Shown here: piece after piece, positions 46,503 through 57,260 of the stretch
Numbering within the stretch: position 1 is the stretch's first letter
How the letters are laid out: each line of letters opens with the position of its first letter
Assembly (NCBI GenBank): GCA_021442155.1
Contig: CM038214.1
Span: forward strand, 313,627,001-313,691,000
Length of the DNA: 64,000 bases
From: Cymbidium sinense
Lineage: Eukaryota > Streptophyta > Magnoliopsida > Asparagales > Orchidaceae
Reading direction: 5' to 3'
Program-made: the position numbers and the translations under genes
Notes under the pieces: generated by a model
Database searches by the model: none
What the model was told of the DNA's origin: nothing
The model's input: the letters and a program-made list of their open reading frames with translations, nothing else

Positions 46503-49390
46503 CATGGAGGACACCTCAGCATCTTTTCCCAAGGTATCCTATCTAAGGCAAAGAAAACTCCCTATATAAATAACTCCTTGAGTTGATATAAGTCCCCAAA
46601 GGCAATCACTCAATACTCACTCCTATGTTGCATTCAATTTGTTGTGCTACCAACAGGTCAACCTAGCGATTGTTCCCTACTTTGGAAGATGTAAGTTTGT
46701 TATGCCTTCTAGCTAGCACAGCTGTTGCACCCCAAAAGGCAACCCCTTAGGTTGGCTAGCTCTACCCCATGGCTAGTAGACTGTCCCTTTGGAATTGCAA
46801 ATCTGGGATAGAACAAATCTAATTTATCCCCCTCTAAATGGGTCCATCGTACACCGACATGGTCCATAAATTAAATCTATTAAATTTGACTGAGCTCACA
46901 TCCCCAGCGGATATTCCCTCAATTCAAAATCAAACTAAACCAAATGATTCATATCAAATCACATGAAATGAAGATAAAAATAATCTTGACTACTTTTGAG
47001 TTGACATAAGCCCCTAGCGACTTTCACTCAGTAGTAGCCCTAGGTAAGGTTCAATTTATTGTGCATCCAATAGGTCACCCCAACGGTTGTTCCTCGCTTT
47101 GGAAGATGTAAGTCTACTACACCTTCTTCCAAGCACAACTGTTGCACATTGAAAGGTAACACCATAAGTTGGCTAACTCCACCCCATAGCTGGTAGACAA
47201 TCCCTTTTGCTTTGTAAACCTGAAGTATGTTAAGGCTGATATAGCCCCTTCTAAGTGGGTCCATCGCACACCAATAGGGTCCATACATTAACTCATATTA
47301 AATTAAACCTAATCTAATATTCCCCAGTAGAGTTAAATCACACCCTTCTCTCTAGTGAAGCCCCAAATCATATATAAATAAGTCAAGCAAATAATATAAA
47401 TTCAAAACCAACCACCCTAGTGAAGCTAATTAAGCCAACTCCCCTAATAGAGTCTAAATCAAAGAAATGCAACCAAACTCTTATCCCTAGCAGATACATC
47501 CCCAAATAGATCTATAAAATCAAACTTAAATCCCAACCCCAGCGGATAGACCGAACTTGCTTCCTTGGTTGAAGGTTCACAGATCCCCAGCGAACTTGAG
47601 CCCATATCCCTAATAGATATGCCTCCACATCAATTGAAATAAAACAAATTAAAGTCAATTCAATCTTAATCCTTGGTGGATTATAGATTCACATCCCCAG
47701 TAGATCTTTTTCCCACAAATCATATAATCAAATCAAATTCAAACTTTATCCCTAGTAGATATTCTTCTTCTATTCCCGGCATATATACCCCTCACATGTT
47801 ATGTCTAGTGCATCTGTGATCCCCTAGAGAATCTCCCTCCATGTCCTTGACATGGAATTCTCATCAAATCTTATTTCTTCTCTTATGCACACCTTTAATA
47901 CTTCAACCAAAAGCCTAACAATGTATTCATTCAAATTACATCATCTTAACATTGTAATCAACATTTTATGATTTGTGATGGTACAAGCTTAAACTAAATA
48001 TACAATATAATGCTAAACATATTATAGTGTGAATTAACACACTATATTATATTATAATATATGATGTTATATTATAATTTTCTATAATATAATATATTAT
48101 CTAACATTACACCTCATTAGAATCACTTAAAAGGAACAAATAAAAAAGTTTCTCAAAATATGAATAATGTTCATTTTGGATGTAAAATTGTTAATTTTCT
48201 ATTAGAAATGGTATAAAATAGCATAATTTTGGTGTTGCTTCTTGGTGTGTGCCATGGATTTGGCCAAATTCTTCCATCTCAACCTTCAAATTAACATTTT
48301 TGTGAGTTTTGACCCAATGTTTTATAACAAAAGTAAAACATACTAAAATGTACAATATTTAGTATCACACCACCACATTCATATATATATATGAAGTTAT
48401 ATTTTTATGTACATTATATTTTAATATGCTTTCATATAATATATTATCTTACATTACACCTTAAAATGAATCACTTTAAGCAAAAAATTTATAAAATTTG
48501 GTTGAAAAATGAACATTTATTTTGGTTGCAAAATATGATTCTTTTGATTAAATGACACACCATAGCACACCCCCAATGATGTTCCCTAAAGCTTACTTTA
48601 AATTTGGCCAAATCCCATTATTTCAACCTATAAATTAGTTTTTTTTATGAATTATACCAATACAAACTCTACTACATCATACTATAACAAACTAAAATAT
48701 GCTAATTAACAAGTTGTAATACACAATTGTATGCTATAATGCATGATGCTACATTATGTTATGACATCCTATATTATAATACACTATACACTATAACATA
48801 TTATATTATATTATATTATATTGCATATCACATCGCAAGGGATTTCTTAAGAAAAAATATCATAAAATTAGTCTAAATACTAAAAAATTATATTTTTAGT
48901 CATATCACTTACATATTTTAAATTGAAATAATATATTATGAAGCCATTCTCTACTTATTATGAATTTGGCCAAATTCCACCATTTTAAAGTCTAAATCAA
49001 CATTTTTAAAAATAATGCTAGTGTATCCTCGACTGCATGATTGTAAAATACTAAAAGAATTTATAATGCGTAAAAGAATACATTATGATATATGATGCTA
49101 AACTATGCTACAACATATAATATTTATTTTGAACATAAAACTTACTTTTTAGACTACAATAGCACACCATTGGTACTAAAACCTAATTCCACTTCAAATT
49201 CAACAAATTTCATCATCTGATTTACTAAATCAATATTTTTATGATTTATATTAATATAGACTAAAGAGCGCAATACCATAATATACTAAACATTTAAAAG
49301 CATCTTATAACATCCAAAAAGACATCACTACCTGCTCAAATATATCATGCTACATTATACTATAATATATGGTATTATAATATGATTTAG
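45367..49390 (+). other. B2 3' non-coding region, probable 3' LTR
   Basis: Collinear with 35001-38980. Contains the GATGTAAGT-type repeats (45625-47120), CCCCAGYGGA-like motifs (47320-47830) and the A/T-rich part with GAATTTGGCCAAATTC-like cores at 48255, 48602 and 48961. A long (AT)n run is inserted at 46427-46498. Confidence 0.65.
46427..46498. repeat. (AT)n microsatellite, about 36 dinucleotides
   Basis: Uninterrupted AT run inside the B2 3' region. The same position in B1 (36090-36110) and B3 (58335-58355) has only a short ATATAAACAAAATATATA stretch, so the expansion took place after the copies separated. Confidence 0.95.
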
Positions 49391-49502
49391 GTTATTCAAA
49401 TAATCAAGCGAAAGTCTCTTGATGACATTTTCTTTAGCTACCACAACTATGTTAGGATTAGGTCATTCTTTAGATATACTCCTAATGACATCTTTATTCA
49501 AG
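49391..49502 (+). other. E block copy 2
   Basis: Same fragment as 39003-39122: KRKSLDDIFFSYHNYV then RIRSFFRYTPNDIFIQG on +, without a stop. The first ten codons are disturbed by an indel and the short TTTAGGG tract in front is reduced to one unit. It is followed directly by satellite. Confidence 0.4.
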
Positions 49503-49845
49503 GTATTGGGTTTTGGGTTTAGGGTAGGGTTTAGGGTTAGTTTAGGTTTTATTATTTAGGGTTTAAGGTTTAGGGTTAGTTTAGGGTTTAAGGTTTGGGG
49601 TTTAGGGTTTAGGTTTTTGGGTTGTAGGTTTTAGGGTTTATGGTTTTAGGGTTTAGGAGGTTTAGGTTTAGGTTGAGGGTTTAGTTTAGATTTAGGTTTA
49701 GGGTTTAGGTTTTGGGGTTTAATGTTTAGGATTAGGTTTATTATTTAGGTTTAGGTTTTGTGGGTTAAGGATTTAAGGTTTAGGGTTTAGGGATTTAGCT
49801 TTAGGTTTATGTTTTAAGTTTTAGTTTAGGGTTTAGGGCTTAAGA
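49503..49845 (+). repeat. TTTAGGG array between E2 and G6
   Basis: G-rich TTTAGGG variants, somewhat more irregular than after E1 (several TTTAGG and TTTAGGTTTAGG steps). Ends in the AAGTTTTAGTTTAGGG flank typical of GRP modules. Confidence 0.9.
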
Positions 49846-50340
49846 TTTTTTTTTTAAATAAAGAACAAATTCATATTCAACATTTCTTTATTTTGATTTC
49901 ATCAACCAATTAACACCCCAACTTTTCTAAGGCACAAGTGATGACATAGATGAAAAATGAGAACCCATATAGCAAATTAAAAACCCTAGATAAGTAAAAA
50001 TGTATCGACTGTAAAGACACAATTCCATAAGCAGCAGATTTGATCGACCGTTCATTAGTTTCTCCAGTTCTCATCGGAACAACTCGCACCTCCCGAGTAG
50101 CGGGATCGACCATCATATCCTTGATCTCTTCCTCTACCACCACCACGGCTGTAACCTCCATCACTCTTCTACCTCCATAACCACCACTGCACTGACCACA
50201 AACTCCATATCTACTATCACTTCTAGATCCCCCACCACCATTGTGATAATTACAGCCTCCACCTTCGCCTCCACCACAAGATCTAGATTGAGCCTAGTTG
50301 ATAGTGATGTTCCTGCCTTCAAGGTTCTGCCCATTCTTAG
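49846..50340 (-). pseudogene. GRP module G6
   Basis: Full-length module. Minus strand: NLDGRNITIN, a stop in place of the next glutamine, AQSRS, a glycine-rich tail, then SDGGYSRGGGRGRDQGYDGR and SRYSGGASCSDENWRN plus stop. The C-terminal 30 codons are intact. 3' UTR of about 240 bp and an A-run (T-run 49846-49855) follow. Its right flank (TTTAGGGTTAGTTTAGG) differs from that of G1-G4 and agrees with G7 and G8. Confidence 0.82.
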
Positions 50341-53300
50341 GGTTTAGGGTTAGTTTAGGTTTTAGGGTTAGTTTAGGGTTTGGGGTTAGTTTAGGGTTTT
50401 AGGTTTAAGGTTTGGTGTTTGGTTTAGGTTGTATCTAGAGTTAAGTTTACGATTTAGGTATAGTTTTAGGGTTTATAGTTTAGGATTTAGGGTTTAGGGT
50501 TTAGGGTTTAGGGCATGGGTTATAGGTTTAGGGTTTTAGGTTTATTCTAGGTTTAGGGTTAGTTTAGTTTTAGTGTTTTTTTTTTAATTTAAGTAACAGT
50601 TTAAGTTTATTTAGTTTATTTTTTATTTATTTGAGTTTATTTCAGTTTATTTTATTTTTCAATTTTATTTAGGTTTATTTTTTATTTTTATTTACTTTAA
50701 TTTATTTATATTTGGTTAATTTATTTTAGTTTAGGTTTTTATTTTAGTTTCTTTTTTTTGGATTATTTTTTAGTTGAGTTTTATTTTTATATTTTTTTAG
50801 TTTTGGTGTTATTTTCTATTTTTAGGTTTAGGTTTAGGTTTTTATTTTATTTTTTTAGGTTTAGTTTTTATGTTTTAACCTTAGGTTTATTTTTAGGTTT
50901 TATTTTTTCGATTAAGTTTAGGTTTATTTTTTCTTTATTTTATTTTATCTAATTTAGGTTTAGGTTTAGGTTTAGTTTATTTTAGGTTTAGGTTTAGGTT
51001 TTATTTATTTTATTTTATTTTATTTTAGTTTAGGTTTGTGTTTATTTTATTTTATTAATTTTATTTTTATTTAAGGTTTAGTTTTTTTTAGTTTAGGGTT
51101 ATGTTTTATTTTTAATTTATTTTTTAGTTTGTTTTTTATCTAGATTTGTATTTAGTTTTTATTTTATTTTATTTTTGATTTATTTTATTTTTATATTTTA
51201 TTTTATTTAGGTTTTTTATTCTTAGGTTTATTTTATTTTTTAATTTAATTCAAGTTTTTATTTATTTTATTTTAGTTTAGTTTTATTTTATTTTATTTTA
51301 TTTTATATTTATTTAGTTTATTTTTTATTTTTATTTTTATTTTATCGTTTATATTTTATTTTTATTTTTTATTTTAGGTCAAGTTTTTAGGGTTTAGGAG
51401 TTAATAGTGCCTTTGTTTAGGATTTAGATTTTACTCATAGTTTAGGTCAGTGGTCAGGATTTAGGTCAGGGTCAGTTAGGGGGTTAGGAGTTTAGGTGAA
51501 GTGGCTCAGTATGGTCAGTTTAGGGTTTAGGCTCAGGGCCCAGGGCCTGTGGGTTTAGGTGGTGGTTAGGTTAAGGTCAGGGAAGGCCCAGGTCAGTGGA
51601 TGGGAGTGGTATTTGTGTGGTATAGTATAGAGTTTAGGTTTAAGTGGAGGTTAGGTTTAGTGAGTAAGGTTAGGATGGGATGGTTAGGTGTGGATGGGTT
51701 AGTTTGGGGTTATAGTTAGGAGGGTTTAAGGTTTAGTGTTTAGGTTTAGTGGTGGGATTTGGTAGGGTTTTAGGATTTAGGGTTTTAAAAAAAAAGATTA
51801 AGTAAACCCAGTAGGTTGAGGTTTATTTAGTATTTTATTTTTTATTTTATTTTAATTTTGTTTTTTTTCTTTATTTTAAGTTTATTTATTTTAGTTTAGG
51901 TTTTATTTTAATTTATCTTTAGGTTTTTTGTTTATTTTTTTAGTTTAGTTTATTTTATTTTATTTTCTATTTCTAGGTTTAGGTTTAGGTTTTATTTTAT
52001 TTGTTTAGGTTTTGGTTTTAGGTTTTATTTTAGATTTATTTTAAGTATTATTTTTAGTTTTTAGGTTTATTTTAGTTTATTTTATTTTATTTAATTTAGG
52101 GTTTGGCTTAGTTTATTTTTTAGGTGTAAGTTTTATTTATTTTAGTTTAGGTTTATTTTATTTTATTTATTTTAGGTTTAGTTTTTTTTTAGTTTAGGGT
52201 TTAGGTTTTATTTTTTATTTATTTTTAGGTTTAGGACTTTATTTAGTTTTCATTTTATTTTATTTTAGGTTTATTTATTTTTATTTTACATTTAGTTTTT
52301 ATTTTATTTAGGATTTTTATTTTTAGGTTTATTTTATTTTTTAGTTTAATTTAGGTTATTATTTATTTTATTTTATTTTAGTTTTTATTTTTTTTATTTT
52401 ATTTTTAAATTTAGGTTAGGTTGAGCTTTAGGTTTAGGTTTAGGTTTAGGTTTAGTTTAGATTTTTATTTCATTAAACTTTAGGTTTATTTATTTATTTA
52501 TTTTTATATTTTATTTAGTTTGGGTTTAAGTTTTTTGGTTTTTTGGGTTTAGGGTTTAGGATTTAGGGTTTAGGGTTTAGGATTTAGGTTAATTTAGGGA
52601 TTAGAGTTTAGTGTTTAGGGTATTTTAGGGTTTAAGGTTTAGGGTTTAGGGTTAGTTTTAGGGTTTATGGTTTAGGGTTTAAGATTTATGGTTTAGGGTT
52701 TAGGTTTATGGTTTAGGATTTTTTTAAAAAAAATGAAGTAAACCGGTAGGTTTAGGTTTATTTAGTTAATTTTTTATTTATTTTATTTTTTTAATTTTCA
52801 TTTAGGCTTCTTTTTTATTTTTATTTAGTTTTTATATTTTCGGTTTATTTTTTTTTTGGTTTATTTTTTAGGTTTAGGTTTAGGATTTTTTTTTTTTTAA
52901 GTTTGTCTTTTTTTATTTTATTTTTTCCTTTTAATTTTAGGTTTAGGTTTTTATTTTATTTTTTAAGGTTTAGGTTTTAAGTTTTTATTTTTAATTTATT
53001 CTAATGTTTTGTTTTTTAATTTAGGTTTAGGTTTATTTTTAATTTAATTTATTTCATTTAATTTAGGGTTTAAGTTTAGTTTATTTTAGGTTTAGGTGTA
53101 GGTTTTATTTATTTTAGTTTTGGTTTGGGTTTATTTTATTTTGTTTATTTTGAGTTTTTTTTAGTTTAGGGTTTAGGTTTTATTTATTTATTTATTTTTA
53201 GGTTTATTTTTTATGTTCAGGTCTTTATTTAGTATTTATTTTATTTTATTTTAGGTTTATTCATTTTTATTTTATGTTTAGTTTTTATTTTACTTAGGTT

Positions 53301-54583
53301 TTTTATTTGTATGTTTATTTTATTTTTTTTGTTTAGTTTAGGTTTTTATTTATTTTATTTTAGTTTTGTTTTTATTTTATTTTAGGGTTTAGGTTGAAGT
53401 TTAGGTTTAGGTTTAAGTTTAGGTTTTAGTTTAGGTTTTTAAATTATTTAATTTATTTTATTTAAGTGTAGTTTTTTATTTGTTTATTATTATATTTAGG
53501 TTAGGTTTAAGTTTTAGTTTTAATTAATGTTTAGGATTTAGTTTTTTTTTAGGGTTTAGGGTTAGTTTAGGGTTTAAGATTTTAGTTTTAACTTAGGGTT
53601 TAGGGTAGGGTTTAGGGTTTAGGGTTTAAGGTTTAGCATTTAGGTTTTAGGTTTTTTTTTTTAATTAAACCACAGGTTTAAGTTTATTTATTTAGTTTAC
53701 AAACTTAGGGTTTAGGATTTAGGGTTTTTAGGGTTTATGGTAGTTTTAGTGGTTTAGTTTAGTTTTTTGGTCATTTTTAAGGTTTAGGTAGTAATCGATT
53801 TAAGGTTTAGTGTTTAGGGTTTTTTTTAAACTAAGTATACTAGTAGGTGTAGGTTTATTTAGTTTATTTTTTATTTATTTTAGTTTATTTTATTTTATTT
53901 TATTTTTTTTGGTTTATTTTTTATTTTTATTTAGCTTAGTATATTTATTTTAGTTTTATTCATTTTAGTTTTGGTTTATTTTATTTTATTTTTTAGGTTT
54001 AGGTATATATTTTTGTTTATTTTTTAGTTAAGTTTTATTTTTATTTAATTTTTAGGATTAGGTTTTATTTTTTATTTTTAAGTTTAGGCCTAAGTTTTTA
54101 TTTTATTTTTTTAGGTTTAGGTTTTAGGCTTTTATTTTAGGTTTATTTTTAGGTTTTATTATTTAGTTTAGGTTGAGGTTTATTTTTAGTCTATTTTATT
54201 TTATTTAGTTTAAGTTTAGGTTTACATTATATTTATTTTAGTTTAGGTTTAGGTTTACTTTATTTTGTTTATTTTATTTTTATTTTAGGTCTAGGTTTTT
54301 CTTTTAGTTTAGGGTTTAAGTTTTATTTTTTTTTTATTTTTAGGTTTATTTATTAGGTTTAGGTTTTCCTTTAGTTTTTATTTTATTTTATTTTAGGTTT
54401 ATTATAGGTTTATTTTATTTTTATTTTACATTTAGTTTTTATTTTATTTAGGTTTTTTTATTCTTAGGTTTATTTTACTTTTTGTTTAGTTTAGGTTTTT
54501 CTTTATTTTATTTTAGTTACTTTAATTAGTTTATTTTATTTTATTTTTATGCTCAAGTTTAGGTTTTAGTTTAGGTTTTTATT
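50341..54583 (+). repeat. Telomere-derived satellite between G6 and B3
   Basis: TTTAGGG variants to 50580, then T-rich monomers with start boxes at 50585, 51796, 52731, 53662 and 53828 and second boxes at 50768 and 54024. An irregular, C- and G-richer stretch at 51372-51780 breaks the pattern. Ends at the gypsy RT junction near 54584. No gene seen. Confidence 0.85.
51372..51780 (+). repeat. Irregular G- and C-richer TTTAGG-like block
   Basis: Contains GGTCAGG, GGCCCAGG, GTGGTTAGG and similar steps that occur nowhere else in the window. It is either a locally diverged part of the satellite or a stretch of poor sequence accuracy. No coding signal. Confidence 0.6.
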
Positions 54584-55478
54584 GAATTTTAGACTCAAAT
54601 CTTCGATGAACTCATTCATCATCAAGTCGAATGCTATGCTATTAATCCCATGGTCAAAAGTAGAGAAATGGAAGACCATCTATTTGACTTGAGAGTAGTA
54701 TTCAAATAGTTAAGATAATTTATCCTCAAAATCAACCCCCTGAAGTGTGCAATCGGAGTAGCTTTAAGGAAAATCCTTGGGTTTGTTGTCCGACACCAGG
54801 GAATCGAAATTGATCTAGAGAACATTAAGGCGATGTTAGAAATGCCACACTCTAAAAGTTTAACTCAACTCACATCACTCCAAGGGCAGTTGGCATATCT
54901 AAGACCCTTTATATCCAACCTATCGGGAAGATGTCAGCATTCTCAGCACTTGTCAAAAAGGACACCAAGTTCAAGTGGGATGATAAGTGTGAGCATGCCT
55001 TCGAAGACACCAAGCATTACCTGATGACACTGCTAATTCTAGTAACCCCTATCCCGGGCAAGTCATTCATACTTTACACTATTGTGTTAGATGACTTCCT
55101 TGGTTCTTTTTTGGCCCAAGCCAATGATGAAGGGAAGGAAAATGCACTCTACTACCTTAGCCATCGTTTAATCCCTACTGAGGCTAATTATCCACTCATT
55201 GAGAAGCATTGCTTAGCTTTAATCTTTGCATCCCAAAAGCTATAGCACTACATGCTTCCTCATAAGGTGAACTTAATCTCTAAGATCAATCCACTATAGT
55301 AACTCATGACACAATCAAAGCTATCCAGATGGTTGGCACAATGATCCATGATCCTCTCACAGTTTGTCATTACCTTTGTACCCCACCGTGCAGTGAAAGG
55401 ACAAGCGCTAGCAGATTTCTTAATAGCACACCCACTTCTTGTTGAATCTCCGCTTAGTGATGATCTCCCCGATGAATA
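54584..55478 (+). pseudogene. B3 reverse transcriptase end and first RNase H
   Basis: Starts QIFDELIHHQVECYAINPM: the catalytic YxDD box has become YAIN. It then reads VKSREMEDHLFDLRVVF, ILKINPLKCAIG, LGFVVRHQGIEID and the conserved thumb phrase LTSLQGQLAYLRPFISNL. The RNase H part reads FILYTIVLDDFLGSFLAQ, ALYYLSHRLIPTEANYPL and IEKHCLALIFASQKL, ending KGQALADFLIAHP. Two long open frames (54833-55024 and 54931-55245) overlap because of one frameshift near 54930. Confidence 0.85.
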
Positions 55479-55482
55479 AATC

Positions 55483-55920
55483 ATGAACTTAGGGGATACT
55501 AGCATTCACCACTGGGAGATGTACTTTGATGGTGCAGCTTCCTGCCAAAGAGGAGAAGAACCACAATCTACTATTCTAGGAAAGGCAGGGGTAAGAATAG
55601 TTCTCTTAACTCCGAACCACGATGTGATGAGATTCTCATATCATCTATCCAATCCTTACACCAACAACGAAACTAAATATGAGGCTCTGATTGACAGTCT
55701 AGAGTTATTCGTTACTCTAAGCATCCATAACATCAAGATCTTCGGGGATTCTCAGCTAATTATCAACCAAATCATTGGGTCTTATAAGGATATAAAGCCC
55801 AAGCTCGATCACTACCACAAGTACACCATGGAGTTTTTGGCCCAATTCCTAGAGATTACCATTTATAAGATTCCTCATGGAGAGAATGTTGTAGCGTATG
55901 CTTTAGCCAAGCTTGTATAG
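55483..55920 (+). pseudogene. B3 second (archaeal-type) RNase H
   Basis: An open frame of 145 codons. MYFDGAAS holds the first aspartate, TNNETKYEALID the glutamate and KIFGDSQLIINQIIGSYKD the next aspartate. The last position, usually ADALAKL, reads AYALAKL, so a catalytic residue is missing, as in B1. The frame ends in TAG right after AKLV. It is the best preserved copy of this domain here. The presence of this domain between the first RNase H and integrase is what identifies the Tat branch. Confidence 0.88.
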
Positions 55921-56039
55921 AATTGGCATGTCTAGAGAATGAGTTTATATCAATAAAGTTCTGAAATAGACAAGTCTTTTCTTTTATTGATATTGAACTC
56001 ATCAAAAAGTACTCCATTAAAGGGGAGGTTATCGTTGCA

Positions 56040-57260
56040 AAGAAGGATGAGGAGTTAGATTGAAGGCAACCATTCATGGATTACCTAAACAAAGGAAAAC
56101 TACCTCAAGAGAAGTCCCAAGCCCATCAGATGAAGCAGAGAGTACTTTCCTACACTCTTGTGGATGGTGTCTTGTATCAGCAGTCTTTCGATCATATGTG
56201 GTTATGTTGTTTAGATAAGCACGAAGCCCATAAGATCGTGATCAAGGTACACTCAGGATTATGTGTAGCCAACCAATCCAATCCAAAGATGAAAGCCAAG
56301 ATTAAGATTCTAAGATACTACTGGTCATCGATGATCAAAGATTACATGGATATGGCTAGGCAAGGCCACCAATGTCAAATACACAGTGTGGTCCTACACC
56401 AATCACACAACATTCTACATCCTCCTTCTTCCAAGGATCATCGGTTCATCTTAGCTATTACTGACTATTTTTCAAAATGGGCAATGGCGATTTGGCTTAG
56501 AGAGCTCACAACTCAGCATGTGCTTCAGCTATTTAGGAACCATATCATATATAGGTTCAGATTACCTTGATGAATTATATCTGATAATAGTACTACATTC
56601 AAGAGCACCGAAATAAACAACTTTGTCCAGAGACATAGCATAAATTGGAAATATTCTACCATCAACTTCCTGAGGGCAAACTGCTTAGCTATAGTCTTCA
56701 ACAAAACTCTCATTCAAATACTAAAGAAGACACTCGACAACAACAAGAGATAGTGGAATGAGCAGTTAGTTGAAGCCTTATGGTCCTACCATACCACATA
56801 TAGAACTCTAACTTAGTCTACTCCTTTCTCCTTAGTGTCTAGGTCCGAAGCCATTCTAACATTAGAAGTCAAACTCTCATCACTAATGATAACTGTGGGT
56901 AGTAAGATCACAACAAAGCATAATGCAAAGTTGGGATTAGAAGAGCTGGAAGGTTTATAGGAGAGACGCCTACGGGCATGCCAAAACTTTGTGTTGTACA
57001 AAGCTAAAAAGATTCAAGCTCACAACAACTTGGTCCGTCCTAGAGCTTTTCAAGTAGGAGAGCTTATTTTAGTTCCAAGGAGACTGATTATTGCCCATCG
57101 TAAGATGGGAGGAAAGTGTGAACCCACTTGAGAAGGCCCTTTTTCCATAAAGATGGCCTGCCAAGAAGGATCTTATCAGCTTATTAATCATAAAGGAGAG
57201 CACCGAATACTTCCAATCAATGGGCCATACTTAAATAAATATTATAAATTATGTTTGAAA
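56040..57260 (+). pseudogene. B3 integrase with in-frame deletion of a catalytic residue
   Basis: Open from 56076 to 56570: linker, zinc domain with VHSGLCVANQSN (asparagine for the second histidine) and GHQCQIHSV, then HNILHPPSSKDHRFILAITDYFSKW. Compared with B1, 57 bp are missing between ATCCT repeats, removing the segment with the first catalytic aspartate but keeping the frame. The rest of the core and the C-terminal domain (KCEPT-like, then YQLINHKGEHRILPI) is broken by stops. Confidence 0.85.

Larger units (their letters stand above)
44120..49390 (+). mobile_element. Gypsy B2: 3' fragment with integrase and 3' region
   Basis: Starts abruptly in the linker between second RNase H and integrase (CAACCATTCATGG, matching B1 and B3 inside the sequence) right after TTTAGGG repeats. 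The integrase is followed by a 4 kb 3' region nearly the same as in B1 and B3. Inactive. The left junction differs from that of B1 and B3 while the right junction is the same. Confidence 0.85.

Noticed and set aside
46315..46569. Plus-strand frame with a Tyr-Ile run
   Set aside because: It is a translation of the (AT)n microsatellite in the gypsy 3' region.
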